DNA of 64,000 nucleotides from Limnohabitans sp. Rim28 (GCF_000293865.2 NZ_ALKN02000005.1:172334-236333), one strand, 5' to 3'. Counted from the first letter of the stretch, positions 52,661 through 63,728 are shown. Notes: generated by a model from the letters alone, not told the origin. A program made the numbers and translations.

Positions 52661-54754
52661 TCAGTGGATGCGCATGCCGGGCTGCGCGCCGGGCCAAGGC
52701 TGCAGCACAAAGATGCCAGGCTCAGCCTTTTCATCGGCATGGCTGGCGGCCAGCACCATGCCTTCGGACACGCCGAACTTCATCTTGCGCGGGGCCAGGT
52801 TGGCGACCATGACGGTCAATTTGCCGATCAGGTCTTCGGGCTTGTACATGCTGGCGATGCCACTGAACACATTGCGTGTGCGACCTTCGCCCACGTCCAG
52901 CGTCAAGCGCAGCAACTTGACCGAGCCTTCCACAGCTTCGCAGTGGACGATCTGCGCGATGCGCAAATCGACTTTGGCGAAGTCGTCGATGGAGATGGTG
53001 GGGGCGATCTCTTCGCCACCAGGGATGACTTTTTCTGCCACCACAGCGGGCGGCTCAAACAAGGCATCGAGTTGTTCGGGGGTGACGCGCTGCATCAGGT
53101 GTTGGTAGGCGTTGATGGTGTGGCCCGCACCCAACAAGGTTTGGGCTTGTTCAAAAGTGAAGGGGGCGACGTTCAGGAAGGCTTCGACCTGGGCCGCCAG
53201 CGCTGGCAGCACGGGTTTGAGCTGCAGGCTGAGCAAACGGAAGGCTTCGATGCAGGTGCTGCACACGTCGTGCAAGCGGGCGTCTTGGCCTTCTTGTTTG
53301 GCCAGGTCCCAGGGTTTGTTTTGGTCCACGTAGCTGTTGACCTTGTCGGTCAGCAACATGAGCTCGCGCAAGGCTTTGGCGTATTCGCGTTGTTCGTAGC
53401 AAGCCGCTACCGATGGCGCGGCGCTTTGCAGGGCGCCTAGCAAAGCTTGGCCATCGGCGCTCACGCTGCCCAGCTGGCCGCTAAAGCGCTTGGCGATGAA
53501 GCCAGCCGAGCGCGATGCGATGTTGACGAATTTGCCAATCAGGTCAGAGTTCACCCGGGCCATGAAGTCTTCGGCGTTGAAGTCGATGTCTTCATTGCGT
53601 GCCGACAGTTTGGCCGCGAGGTAGTAACGCAGCCACTCGGGGTTCATGCCCAGGCTCAGGTATTTGAGCGGGTCCAGGCCCGTGCCCCGGCTTTTGCTCA
53701 TCTTCTCGCCGTTGTTCACCGTCAAAAAGCCGTGTACGAACACGCTATTGGGCGTTTTACGGCCAGAGAAATGCAGCATGGCCGGCCAGAACAGCGTGTG
53801 GAAGGTCACGATGTCTTTGCCGATGAAGTGGTACTGCTCCAGATCGGGCTGGGCCATGTAGGCCTTGTAGTCCTCGCCACGCTTGTCCAAGAGGTTTTTC
53901 AGCGAGGCCAGGTAGCCCACGGGGGCGTCGAGCCACACATAAAAGTACTTGCCCGGTGCATCGGGGATCTCGATGCCAAAGTAAGGCGCATCGCGCGAGA
54001 TGTCCCAGTCACCCAAGCCTTCGCTGGTGCTGCCGTCGGGGTTGGTGCGCACCGAAAACCACTCTTTGACCTTGTTGGCCACCTCGGGCTGCAGTCTGCC
54101 GTCCTGGGTCCACTGGCTCAAAAATTCAACGCAGCGGGGGTCGGACAGCTTGAAGAAAAAGTGTTCCGAGGTTTTGAGCTCGGGCTTGGCACCGGACAGG
54201 GCCGAGAAGGGGTTGATCAGGTCGGTGGGCGCGTAGACCGCGCCGCAGCTCTCGCAGTTGTCGCCGTACTGGTCTTTGGCGTGGCACTTGGGGCACTCGC
54301 CTTTGATGAAGCGGTCGGGCAAAAACATGTTCTTTTGCGGGTCAAAGAACTGTTCGACCGAGCGCACCTCGATCAGCGAGCCGCCATTGGCGAGGGGGAT
54401 GTCGCGCAGGTCGCGGTAAATCTGGCGCGCCAGCTCGTGGTTTTCGGGCGCATCGGTGCTGTGCCAGTTGTCAAACTGGATGTGAAAACCGTCCAAGTAG
54501 GGCTTTCGCCCCGCGGCGATGTCGGCCACGAACTGCTGGGGCGTTTTGCCGGCCTTTTCGGCGGCGATCATGATGGGCGCGCCGTGCGTGTCATCGGCAC
54601 CGACAAAATTCACCTGGCTGCCCTGCATGCGCTGGTACCGCACCCAGATGTCGGCCTGGATGTACTCCATGATGTGGCCGATGTGGAAATTGCCGTTGGC
54701 ATACGGCAAAGCGGTGGTGACAAAGAGCTGGCGCTGGGCGGTGGGGGCAGACAT
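52661..54754 (-). CDS. metG: Methionyl-tRNA synthetase
   Basis: 697 residues. HIGH-type motif [16 protein letters not shown], zinc fingers [23 protein letters not shown] in [14 protein letters not shown], and a C-terminal Trbp111-like tRNA-binding dimer domain ([13 protein letters not shown]). It charges tRNA-Met. ATG 54754 is preferred over an earlier start lacking homology. Divergent from apbC across 86 bases, the standard betaproteobacterial layout (recalled). Confidence 0.96.
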   Translation of the reverse strand: MSAPTAQRQLFVTTALPYANGNFHIGHIMEYIQADIWVRYQRMQGSQVNFVGADDTHGAPIMIAAEKAGKTPQQFVADIAAGRKPYLDGFHIQFDNWHSTDAPENHELARQIYRDLRDIPLANGGSLIEVRSVEQFFDPQKNMFLPDRFIKGECPKCHAKDQYGDNCESCGAVYAPTDLINPFSALSGAKPELKTSEHFFFKLSDPRCVEFLSQWTQDGRLQPEVANKVKEWFSVRTNPDGSTSEGLGDWDISRDAPYFGIEIPDAPGKYFYVWLDAPVGYLASLKNLLDKRGEDYKAYMAQPDLEQYHFIGKDIVTFHTLFWPAMLHFSGRKTPNSVFVHGFLTVNNGEKMSKSRGTGLDPLKYLSLGMNPEWLRYYLAAKLSARNEDIDFNAEDFMARVNSDLIGKFVNIASRSAGFIAKRFSGQLGSVSADGQALLGALQSAAPSVAACYEQREYAKALRELMLLTDKVNSYVDQNKPWDLAKQEGQDARLHDVCSTCIEAFRLLSLQLKPVLPALAAQVEAFLNVAPFTFEQAQTLLGAGHTINAYQHLMQRVTPEQLDALFEPPAVVAEKVIPGGEEIAPTISIDDFAKVDLRIAQIVHCEAVEGSVKLLRLTLDVGEGRTRNVFSGIASMYKPEDLIGKLTVMVANLAPRKMKFGVSEGMVLAASHADEKAEPGIFVLQPWPGAQPGMRIH

Positions 54755-54840
54755 GGTGGGACAGTTTGTAGGGTAATCGGCGATTTTAGGGCGTATGGGC
54801 TGTCTTGTCGGTAAACTCCGGCCCATTCAAGAAAGTGACC

Positions 54841-55929
54841 ATGGCGACCACCGAACAACTCCTCCAGGCCCTGCAAGCCGTCATTGACCCCAATACGGGC
54901 AAAGATTTTGTTTCCACCAAAACCCTGAAAAACCTGCAAGTCGAAGGCGGCGATGTCTCCTTTGACGTGGAATTGGGCTATCCGGCCAAAAGCCAAATCC
55001 CCGGCATTCGCCAAGCGTTGATTGCCGCCGCCAAAGGTGTGGCGGGCGTGTCCAACGTGTCAGCCAACGTGACCAGCAAGATCACCGCCCACGCCGCTCA
55101 GCGTGGCGTGGCCCTGCTGCCGCAGGTCAAAAACATTGTGGCCGTGGCCTCGGGCAAGGGGGGTGTGGGCAAGAGCACCACCGCCGTGAACCTCGCTTTG
55201 GCCCTGGCCGCCGAGGGCGCCAAAGTGGGCCTGCTGGACGCCGACATTTACGGCCCCAGCCAACCCATGATGATGGGCATCGAAGGCCGCCCCGAAAGCG
55301 AAGATGGCCAAACCATGGAGCCCATGGAAAACTACGGCGTGCAGGTCATGTCGATCGGTTTCTTGGTCAATGCGGACGAGGCCATGATCTGGCGCGGCCC
55401 CATGGCCACCCAGGCCCTTGAGCAGTTGCTGCGCCAGACCAACTGGAAAGAACTCGACTATTTGATCGTGGACATGCCGCCCGGCACGGGCGACATCCAG
55501 CTCACTTTGAGTCAGCGCGTGCCCATGACGGGCGCGGTGATCGTGACCACGCCACAAGACATCGCCCTGCTGGACGCGAAAAAAGGCGTGAAGATGTTTG
55601 AGAAAGTCGGCGTGCCGATTTTGGGCTTGGTGGAAAACATGGCGGTGCATGTCTGTACCCACTGCGGCCACGTGGAGCATATTTTTGGCGCCGATGGCGG
55701 CAAGAAAATGGCCGCCGAATACGGCATGGACTACCTGGGCGCCTTGCCCTTGGACATGCAAATTCGCCTGCAAGCCGACAGTGGCAAACCCACCGTGGTC
55801 TACGACCCCGATGGTGAGGTGGCGCAAATCTACAAGGCGGTGGCCCGGCAGGTGGCTGTCAAAATTGCGGCCAAGGCCAAGGACTTCTCGGCCAAGTTTC
55901 CGACCATCAAGGTCAGCAAGGACACCTGA
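54841..55929 (+). CDS. apbC: ApbC/Mrp iron-sulfur carrier ATPase
   Basis: 362 residues. An N-terminal MIP18-like domain (residues 1-80) precedes the ParA-type ATPase with Walker A GKGGVGKST (105-113) and the CXXC of VCTHCGHVEHIF, which binds the transferable [4Fe-4S] cluster. It delivers clusters to apo-proteins. Terminated by the bidirectional terminator at 55947-55974. Confidence 0.93.
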   Translation: MATTEQLLQALQAVIDPNTGKDFVSTKTLKNLQVEGGDVSFDVELGYPAKSQIPGIRQALIAAAKGVAGVSNVSANVTSKITAHAAQRGVALLPQVKNIVAVASGKGGVGKSTTAVNLALALAAEGAKVGLLDADIYGPSQPMMMGIEGRPESEDGQTMEPMENYGVQVMSIGFLVNADEAMIWRGPMATQALEQLLRQTNWKELDYLIVDMPPGTGDIQLTLSQRVPMTGAVIVTTPQDIALLDAKKGVKMFEKVGVPILGLVENMAVHVCTHCGHVEHIFGADGGKKMAAEYGMDYLGALPLDMQIRLQADSGKPTVVYDPDGEVAQIYKAVARQVAVKIAAKAKDFSAKFPTIKVSKDT

Positions 55930-55946
55930 TCGGTTGGCGGCCCATG

Positions 55947-55974
55947 AAAAAAACCGGCCAGAGCCGGTTTTTTT
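55947..55974. terminator. Bidirectional terminator between apbC and bclA
   Basis: AAAAAAACCGGC (55947-55958) and GCCGGTTTTTTT (55963-55974) form a perfect 12-pair stem with a four-base CAGA loop; the U-runs on either strand let it stop both apbC and the opposing ligase gene. Confidence 0.9.
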
Positions 55975-55977
55975 CTT

Positions 55978-57546
55978 TCAGCGTGACGCGTTTTCCAAGT
56001 CGCGCAATCGAAAGCGCTGGATCTTGCCCGTGGCGGTCTTGGGCAGCTCGGGCACGAAGTCGATGAAACGCGGGTATTTGTAAGGGGCCAGGCGCTCTTT
56101 CACGAAGGCTTTGACTTCTTCATGCGTCAGGCTTTGACCGGGCTTGAGCACGATGAAGGCCTTGGTTTTGGTCAAGCCGTCGGTGTCTTGTTTGCCAATG
56201 ACGGCTGCCTCCAAGATGGCGGGGTGTTGCACCAAAGTGGATTCCACCTCAAAGGGCGAAACATAGATGCCGCTCACCTTGAGCATGTCGTCGTTGCGCC
56301 CGGCGTAGGTGTAGTAACCGTCGGCGTCTCGCGTGTATTTGTCACCGCTTTTGGTCCACACGCCCTGGAAGGTGTCGCGTGTCTTTTCACGGTTGTTCCA
56401 GTACATCAAGGCACTGCTGGGCCCCTGGATGTAAAGATCGCCGATCTCGTCGTGTCCCGCGATGACGCTGCCATCTTCGTTGCGCAGTTGCACCTCATAG
56501 CCGGGGACGGCTTTGCCGGTGGTGCCGTAGCGCACGTCGCCTGGACGGTTGGACAGGAACACGTGCAGCATTTCTGTCGAGCCGATGCCGTCGATGATCT
56601 CGCAGCCAAAGTGAGCCGTCCAGCGCTCGGCGATGTCGCGGGGCAGCGCTTCACCTGCCGACGAGCACAAACGCAAAGCCACTTTGCTTTTGGCAGGCAA
56701 GTCGGGGTTGGCCAGCATGCCGCCGTAACCTGTGGGGGCGCCATAGAACACAGTGGCTTGGTGGTCCACCATGCGCTTGAAAGTCGCTGGCGGTGTGGGG
56801 CGTTCGGCCATCAGCACCACCGTGGCGCCTACGCTCAATGGGAACGTGAGGGCATTGCCCAGACCATAGGCAAAAAACAGTTTGGCTGCTGAAAACACGG
56901 TGTCTGTTGTCTGCAAGTTCAAAACACCTTGCCCATACAATTCGGCCGTCCAGTAGAGGTTGGCCTGGCTGTGCACCGTGCCCTTGGGCTTGCCCGTTGA
57001 ACCTGACGAATACAGCCAGAAAGCCGGTTCATCGGCCAGGGTTTGGGCGGGGAGTACAGGCTTGTTTTGGGCCACCAAGTCAGCCATGTTGAATTGGCCC
57101 TGCGTCAAAACGCCTGTGGGGCGAGAGACCACCACCTGGCGCACCTCGGTTTTGACCATGTCCAGGGCACTTTGCAGCTGAGGCAGCAAGGCGCCAGATA
57201 CCAAGGCAGCTTGGGCACGGCTGTTGGTCAGCATGAAGGCATAGTCTTCAGCGGTGAGCAAGGTGTTCACCGCCACAGGCACAACGCCCGCATACAGTGA
57301 AGCCAGAAAGGCCACCACCCAGTCGCTGCTGTCCTGCATGAGCAAAAGCACACGCTCCTCGCGTTTGAGGCCCAAGGCCTGAAGGCCGCCGGCAAAGCGG
57401 CGAACCTGCTCGGTCAGTTCGCCATAGCTCAAGGTGCCGACGTCGTCGATCAAGGCGGTTTTGCCGGCACGCGCTGCATTGGCCAGGATCAGGTGCTGCG
57501 CAAAGTTGAACTCGGCAGGTGGTGGTGGGGTGGTGGTTCGGGTCAT
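55978..57546 (-). CDS. bclA: Benzoate-CoA ligase
   Basis: 522 residues of the AMP-forming ligase family, of the benzoate-CoA ligase group by its N-terminus (EFNFAQHLILANAARAGKTA), length and box context. The adenylate motif SSGSTGKPKGTVHS and the C-terminal PKTATGKIQRFRLR with the catalytic Lys are present. It converts benzoate to benzoyl-CoA. 28 bases after boxD in the same leftward unit. Substrate specificity (benzoate versus hydroxybenzoates) is inferred. Confidence 0.9.
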   Translation of the reverse strand: MTRTTTPPPPAEFNFAQHLILANAARAGKTALIDDVGTLSYGELTEQVRRFAGGLQALGLKREERVLLLMQDSSDWVVAFLASLYAGVVPVAVNTLLTAEDYAFMLTNSRAQAALVSGALLPQLQSALDMVKTEVRQVVVSRPTGVLTQGQFNMADLVAQNKPVLPAQTLADEPAFWLYSSGSTGKPKGTVHSQANLYWTAELYGQGVLNLQTTDTVFSAAKLFFAYGLGNALTFPLSVGATVVLMAERPTPPATFKRMVDHQATVFYGAPTGYGGMLANPDLPAKSKVALRLCSSAGEALPRDIAERWTAHFGCEIIDGIGSTEMLHVFLSNRPGDVRYGTTGKAVPGYEVQLRNEDGSVIAGHDEIGDLYIQGPSSALMYWNNREKTRDTFQGVWTKSGDKYTRDADGYYTYAGRNDDMLKVSGIYVSPFEVESTLVQHPAILEAAVIGKQDTDGLTKTKAFIVLKPGQSLTHEEVKAFVKERLAPYKYPRFIDFVPELPKTATGKIQRFRLRDLENASR

Positions 57547-57574
57547 GTTTGTCTCCTCGTTTTCTCAGTGTTCT

Positions 57575-59143
57575 TCAAACCGCGAGTTTGCCGCCTTTTG
57601 CAGCCAAAACGTCCAGGGCCAGCGAGCTGCCTTGCACCGCTGTGCGGCGGTGGTAGAAGTTGAGCGCCCGCAGGCCGCCCAGCTCTTCGCCGCCACCGGC
57701 GCGGCCGGGGCCGCCGTGCAGGCTCATGGGCATCACGTTGCCGTGGCCACTGTGCGAGGCCGCCACATCGGGCGAAATCGCGTGTACCCGGCCGTGGCTG
57801 CTGGCCAGTTCGACCGAGGCTTGTGCGGTGAAGGCCGGGTCTTCGCTGTACACCGAGCACACCAGCGAGCCTTCGCCGCGGCGGATCATGGCGTAAGCCT
57901 CTTCGATGCTGTCGTAGGGCATCAGGGTGCACACGGGCCCAAACACTTCCACCGCGTGCAGCACCTTGGCTGTCATGGGTGACTCGGTGCCCAGCAGCAC
58001 AGGGGCCACGCAGGCGCTGTTGGCATCGGCGTCCACCAGACCCGCGCTGTTGCCGTCAAACAAAACGGTGGCTTCGGTTTTGAGTTGGACCAGACCGGCC
58101 AGCACGCTGGCTTTTTGCGCTTGGCTCACCAGTGCGCCCATGCGCACGGTTTCGTTGCGCGGGTTGCCCACGGTTGTTTTGGCCAGGCGTGCACCAATGG
58201 CTTCGGCCGCAGCTTGGTAAAGCGCACGCGGTACAAAAACGCGGCGAATGGCGGTGCATTTCTGGCCCGACTTGACGGTCATTTCACGTGCCACTTCGGC
58301 CACCAGCAACTTGAAGGCTTCGCTGTCGGCCGTTGCGGTGGGCGAGAGCAGGGCGCTGTTGAGACTGTCGGCTTCGATGTTGCAGCGCACCGACAGCTCG
58401 GTCACGGCGCGGTGGCTGCGGATGATCTTGCCGGTCTCGGCCGAGCCGGTGAAGCTCACCACGTCAAAGGCCTGCAGCGGGTCCATCAGGCCTGCGGACG
58501 AGCCGCAAATCACCGACAACGCGCCCGCTGGCAGGACGCCCGCGTCGACCACGTCTTTCACCATGCGCTGGGTCAGCCAGGCGGTGGCCGTGGCGGGTTT
58601 GATGATGACCGGCACACCCGCGAGCAACGCCGGGGCGGCTTTTTCCCACAAGCCCCAACTGGGAAAGTTGAAGGCGTTGATGAACAGCGCCACGCCGCGA
58701 GTGGGCACTTGGATGTGCTGAGTCTGGAAGGCCGGGTCCTTGGCCATGCGGATGCGCTCACCATCGAGCAGCAGGGTGGCCTCACCCAGAGCCGCGCCCT
58801 GCTTGGCGTAGTAGCCCAGGGTGAAAATGGCGCCGTCGATGTCCACGCCCGAGTCTTTGGCCACGGTGCCGCTGTTGGCGGTGGCGATCTCGTAATAGGC
58901 ATCGCGGTGAGCTTGCAGCACTTCGGTGATTTTCGTCAGAAGGGCTGCGCGCTGGCCGTAGCTCAGGGCGCGCAGGGCCGCGCCACCTTGCGCTCTGGCA
59001 TAGGTAAAGCCTTCGGCCAGGTCGATACCTGCGCTGGACACGCGGGCCAGCTCGGTCCCCAGCACGGGGTCGAACAGCGCAGTGCCGGCGCCGGTGCCGA
59101 CTTGCCAGCGGCCTGCGAAGTAGTTGGGGAGCATTGGAGACAT
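57575..59143 (-). CDS. boxD: BoxD, 3,4-dehydroadipyl-CoA semialdehyde dehydrogenase
   Basis: 522 residues of the aldehyde dehydrogenase fold, close to PaaZ. The catalytic Cys is in KSGQKCTAIR (Cys296) and the general base Glu257 in NIEADSLN. It oxidises the semialdehyde CoA formed by BoxC, using NADP+. ATG 59143 is chosen; a TTG two codons earlier is possible. Leads the leftward boxD-bclA transcript from the divergent boxR region. Confidence 0.9.
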   Translation of the reverse strand: MSPMLPNYFAGRWQVGTGAGTALFDPVLGTELARVSSAGIDLAEGFTYARAQGGAALRALSYGQRAALLTKITEVLQAHRDAYYEIATANSGTVAKDSGVDIDGAIFTLGYYAKQGAALGEATLLLDGERIRMAKDPAFQTQHIQVPTRGVALFINAFNFPSWGLWEKAAPALLAGVPVIIKPATATAWLTQRMVKDVVDAGVLPAGALSVICGSSAGLMDPLQAFDVVSFTGSAETGKIIRSHRAVTELSVRCNIEADSLNSALLSPTATADSEAFKLLVAEVAREMTVKSGQKCTAIRRVFVPRALYQAAAEAIGARLAKTTVGNPRNETVRMGALVSQAQKASVLAGLVQLKTEATVLFDGNSAGLVDADANSACVAPVLLGTESPMTAKVLHAVEVFGPVCTLMPYDSIEEAYAMIRRGEGSLVCSVYSEDPAFTAQASVELASSHGRVHAISPDVAASHSGHGNVMPMSLHGGPGRAGGGEELGGLRALNFYHRRTAVQGSSLALDVLAAKGGKLAV

Positions 59144-59246
59144 CTGCAAGGCTTTCGGTGGGAAATCAAAAAAAAAGGGTCACGTGCACTGTGATGCCAC
59201 AAAGCCCTGTTCTTCGGCGCCAGTTGGCGGTATAAACAAGGGTTCA

Positions 59247-59286
59247 TGCACTATCGTGCCTGCCATCGAGTATGCATTAAAGTGCA
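59247..59286. promoter_or_regulatory. BoxR operator-like TGCA repeats in the boxR-boxD divergent region
   Basis: TGCA at 59273-59276 and 59283-59286 form TGCA-N6-TGCA inside the 19-base sequence 59272-59290 that recurs before boxC; a further TGCA is at 59247-59250. Literature reports direct TGCA repeats as BoxR/BzdR targets (recalled). They can control both boxR and boxD. Confidence 0.7.
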
Positions 59287-59299
59287 TGTTTTGTGCCCC

Positions 59300-59327
59300 T
59301 TGAAATACTAGGGTTTTCACTTAATTT
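59300..59327 (+). promoter_or_regulatory. Candidate boxR promoter, leaderless-type
   Basis: TTGAAA (59300-59305) and TAATTT (59322-59327) are 16 bases apart, and the ATG lies eight bases on without a Shine-Dalgarno, so the transcript may start at or near the start codon. The -10 match is weak. Confidence 0.35.
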
Positions 59328-59335
59328 TTAACGCC

Positions 59336-60259
59336 ATGTTGAATTTGCCTTCCGAAGAGAACTTGAACACGGACCTGAGCGAATCAGAAGCCAAGCGCCA
59401 TCCTTTTTTGGTCACGCTGGGTGAGCGGGTGCGCAATCTGCGATCGCGCCAAGGCATGACGCGTCGTGCGGTGGCTTTGGCGGCAGAAGTGTCTGAGCGT
59501 CACTTGGCCAACCTGGAGTACGGCACTGGCAATGTGTCGGTGTTGGTGCTCCTCCAAGTGGCCAGCGCCTTGCAATGTTCATTGGCTGAATTGCTGGGCG
59601 ATGTGACCACCAGCTCGCCTGAGTGGTTGTTGATCCGCGAGTTGTTGTCTCAACGAAGCGAATCCGATCTGCGCCGCGCCCGTGTGCAGTTGGGCGAGAT
59701 GTATGGTGAAGGCGGCAGCGCGCAAGAGCGCAAGAACCGCATTGCCCTGATTGGATTGCGGGGCGCAGGTAAAACCGCACTGGGCCAGCGTTTGGCAGAT
59801 GACTTGGGTTTCCCCTTCATTGAGCTGAGCCGTGACATCGAGCAATTTGCCGGTTGTCAGATCAGCGAAATTCACAACTTGTATGGCGCCAATGCTTACC
59901 GCCGCTACGAGCGCCGGGCGCTGGAAGAGGCGATCCAGATTTACCCCGAAGTGGTGATCGCCACCCCTGGCGGCTTGGTGTCGGATTCGGCCAATTTCAA
60001 TTTGTTGCTCTCGCACTGCACCACCGTGTGGCTGCAGGCCGATGCCGCTGACCACATGGGCCGTGTGGCCGCTCAGGGCGACATGCGTCCCATGGCCGCC
60101 AGCCGTGAGGCGATGGAAGACCTCAAACGCATCTTGGAAGGCCGCTCGGCTTTCTATTCCAAAGCCGATTTGATGATCAACACCAGCGGGCGAAGCGAAG
60201 ACCAGGCCTTTGCGGCCTTGTGTACTTCGGTTCGCCAACATTTGCAGCGTCCCGCGTGA
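59336..60259 (+). CDS. boxR: BoxR, XRE regulator with shikimate kinase-like domain
   Basis: 307 residues, a fusion. The XRE helix-turn-helix spans about residues 30-88 (RAVALAAEVSERHLANLEYG) and a shikimate-kinase-like domain follows with Walker A GLRGAGKT (140-147), the Asp-containing ELSRDIEQFAG and the RRYERRALEEAI and TPGG segments. BoxR/BzdR regulators bind benzoyl-CoA in this domain and release TGCA operators. Flanked by boxD (divergent) and boxC (same strand). Confidence 0.92.
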   Translation: MLNLPSEENLNTDLSESEAKRHPFLVTLGERVRNLRSRQGMTRRAVALAAEVSERHLANLEYGTGNVSVLVLLQVASALQCSLAELLGDVTTSSPEWLLIRELLSQRSESDLRRARVQLGEMYGEGGSAQERKNRIALIGLRGAGKTALGQRLADDLGFPFIELSRDIEQFAGCQISEIHNLYGANAYRRYERRALEEAIQIYPEVVIATPGGLVSDSANFNLLLSHCTTVWLQADAADHMGRVAAQGDMRPMAASREAMEDLKRILEGRSAFYSKADLMINTSGRSEDQAFAALCTSVRQHLQRPA

Positions 60260-60303
60260 GCTTGGGATTCAAGGTCTACTACCTAGGGAAAACACTTAGT
60301 AAA

Positions 60304-60317
60304 TGCATTAAAGTGCA
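60304..60317. promoter_or_regulatory. BoxR operator-like site 1 before boxC
   Basis: TGCA-N6-TGCA at 60304-60317 lies in a copy (60303-60321) of the same 19 bases found at 59272-59290, just before the -35 region. This repeated, spaced arrangement strongly suggests BoxR control of boxC. Confidence 0.7.
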
Positions 60318-60319
60318 TG

Positions 60320-60348
60320 TTGTGCCGCATGGTGGTCTGCACTAAACT
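60320..60348 (+). promoter_or_regulatory. Candidate boxC promoter
   Basis: TTGTGC (60320-60325) and TAAACT (60343-60348) are spaced by 17 bases, bracketed by the TGCA-N6-TGCA sites. A TGCA half-site at 60338-60341 abuts the -10 box. A leader of about 65 bases runs to the boxC start. Confidence 0.45.
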
Positions 60349-60359
60349 GCCCGTCAACA

Positions 60360-60373
60360 TGCACTGAAATGCA
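60360..60373. promoter_or_regulatory. BoxR operator-like site 2 before boxC
   Basis: A second TGCA-N6-TGCA in CATGCACTGAAATGCATT, the approximate inverted copy of site 1, just after the expected transcription start. Binding here and at site 1 would straddle the promoter. Confidence 0.7.
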
Positions 60374-60419
60374 TTTTTGACTGAAATCAACATTGACCTC
60401 TACCCGCGGAGACAAGACC

Positions 60420-62078
60420 ATGACGCAAGCTTTCCAGGTTGACTACCAAACCAACCCCTCGCAATACAAACACATCAACCTGGCTTTTGACGGCGAGATC
60501 GCGACTTTGTCGATCAACATCAACGAAGACGCTGGCATCCGCCCTGGCTACAAACTCAAGCTCAACAGTTACGACTTGGGTGTGGACATCGAGTTGCACG
60601 ACGCGTTGCAACGCATCCGCTTCGAGCACCCCGAAGTGCGCGCTGTGGTGGTGACCAGTGCGCGTGACCGCGTGTTCTGCTCTGGCGCCAACATCTTCAT
60701 GCTGGGCGTCTCGACCCATGGCTGGAAAGTCAACTTCTGCAAGTTCACCAACGAAACCCGCAATGGCATCGAGGACTCCAGCAAGCACGACGGCCTGAAA
60801 TTCGTCGCTGCCTTGAACGGCGCTTGCGCTGGCGGCGGCTACGAACTGGCCTTGGCTTGCGATGACATCGTCTTGGTCGATGACCGCTCCAGCGCCGTGT
60901 CGCTGCCCGAAGTGCCCTTGCTCGGCGTGTTGCCCGGCACCGGTGGCCTGACCCGCGTGACCGACAAGCGCCATGTGCGCCATGACCTGGCCGACATCTT
61001 TTGCACCAGCGTCGAAGGCGTACGCGGTCAAAAAGCCGTGGACTGGCGCCTGGTGGATGCCATCGCCAAGCCTGCTGTGTTCAAAGAAGCCGTGCAAACC
61101 CGTGCCAAAAAACTGGCCGCTGGCAGCATCCGCACCGCAGGCGACAAGGGTGTGGAATTGACCCCCCTGAACCGCACCATCGCGGCCGATGCGCTGGCTT
61201 ACACCAACGTCACGGTAGCAATCGACCGTGCCAAGCGCATCGCCACCTTCACCGTCAAAGCCCCTTCGTCTGCCCAGCCCACCGACATCGCCGGCATCGA
61301 AGCCGCAGGCGTGAACTGGTGGCCGCTGCAGATGGTGCGCGAACTCGACGATGCCATCTTGCACATGCGCACCAACGAGCTCGACATCGGTACCTGGGTG
61401 CTCAAGACAGCGGGCGATGCCGCTGCCGTGTTGGCGTCTGACGCGACCTTGCTGGCCCACAAAGACCACTGGTTGGTGCGTGAAACCATTGGCCACCTGC
61501 GCCGCACGCTGGCCCGCCTGGACGTGTCTTCGCGCAGCTTGTTCGCCCTGATCGAAGAAGGCACCTGCTTTGCTGGGACCTTGGCCGAGTTGGCTTTCTG
61601 CGCCGACCGCGCTTACATGCTGGCGCTGCCGGATGACGCCGACAAAGCGCCCAAGCTGCAACTGAGCGAGATGAACTTCGGTTTCTTCCCCATGGTCAAT
61701 GACCAGACCCGCCTGCAGCGCCGCTTTTATGAAGAAGTGCCTGCCATGGAAGCCGCACGTGGCGCCATCGGCCAGGCCCTGGACGCTGACGCCGCTTTGG
61801 CTTTGGGCTTGGTCACGGCTGCACCTGACGACATCGACTGGGCTGACGAAATTCGTCTGGCGCTGGAAGAGCGTTCTTCCATGTCGCCTGACGCCTTGAC
61901 TGGTCTGGAAGCCAACCTGCGTTTTGCCCAAAAAGAAAACATGGCCACCCGCATTTTTGGCCGCCTGACCGCCTGGCAAAACTGGATCTTCCAGCGCCCC
62001 AACGCTGTTGGCGAAAAGGGTGCCCTGAAGGTTTATGGCAAAGGCGAAAAAGTCCAGTTCGACATGAACCGCGTTTGA
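60420..62078 (+). CDS. boxC: BoxC, 2,3-epoxybenzoyl-CoA dihydrolase
   Basis: 552 residues, about twice a normal crotonase, as expected for BoxC. The crotonase core is in the N-terminal half (SGANIFMLGV, ALNGACAGGGYELALACDDI). It opens the epoxide ring of benzoyl-CoA with loss of formate to give 3,4-dehydroadipyl-CoA semialdehyde. ATG 60420 is preceded by GGAGACAAGACC. It is first in the rightward box operon; boxB follows after 90 bases with an internal hairpin. Confidence 0.95.
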   Translation: MTQAFQVDYQTNPSQYKHINLAFDGEIATLSININEDAGIRPGYKLKLNSYDLGVDIELHDALQRIRFEHPEVRAVVVTSARDRVFCSGANIFMLGVSTHGWKVNFCKFTNETRNGIEDSSKHDGLKFVAALNGACAGGGYELALACDDIVLVDDRSSAVSLPEVPLLGVLPGTGGLTRVTDKRHVRHDLADIFCTSVEGVRGQKAVDWRLVDAIAKPAVFKEAVQTRAKKLAAGSIRTAGDKGVELTPLNRTIAADALAYTNVTVAIDRAKRIATFTVKAPSSAQPTDIAGIEAAGVNWWPLQMVRELDDAILHMRTNELDIGTWVLKTAGDAAAVLASDATLLAHKDHWLVRETIGHLRRTLARLDVSSRSLFALIEEGTCFAGTLAELAFCADRAYMLALPDDADKAPKLQLSEMNFGFFPMVNDQTRLQRRFYEEVPAMEAARGAIGQALDADAALALGLVTAAPDDIDWADEIRLALEERSSMSPDALTGLEANLRFAQKENMATRIFGRLTAWQNWIFQRPNAVGEKGALKVYGKGEKVQFDMNRV

Positions 62079-62087
62079 TGTTTTTTT

Positions 62088-62133
62088 GTTGTGCAGCGGG
62101 GTGCCCGGTGGTCCGCGCTGCAACCAAATTTTT
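62088..62133 (+). repeat. Hairpin with T-run between boxC and boxB
   Basis: TGCAGCG (62092-62098) pairs with CGCTGCA (62116-62122), with GTT/AAC extending the stem beyond a bulged G, and five Ts follow at 62129-62133. It resembles an imperfect terminator or mRNA stability element inside the operon. Confidence 0.5.
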
Positions 62134-62168
62134 CCCCCACCGTTGCTTCTCAATTTCTGGAGACTCTC

Positions 62169-63596
<1,428 letters not shown>

Positions 63597-63645
63597 TTGA
63601 GTGTCTGATTCGATTGCTGCCTCTGCTTCGTTGTGGGGGCAGCAG

Positions 63646-63715
63646 TTGACAGAGTAAGGGGTGGGTTCCTCATGCGGGGGTACCAGAAATCGTCACCCGC
63701 CCCTTCTTCTGTCAA
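63646..63715. repeat. Hairpin family copy 1
   Basis: Arms 63646-63665 and 63696-63715 pair at 17 of 20 positions plus two G-U wobbles and one mismatch, around a 30-base loop (63666-63695) containing CCTCATGCGGGGGTACC. Begins 49 bases after the boxB stop. Confidence 0.85.
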
Positions 63716-63728
63716 TTGCATGGGCTTT

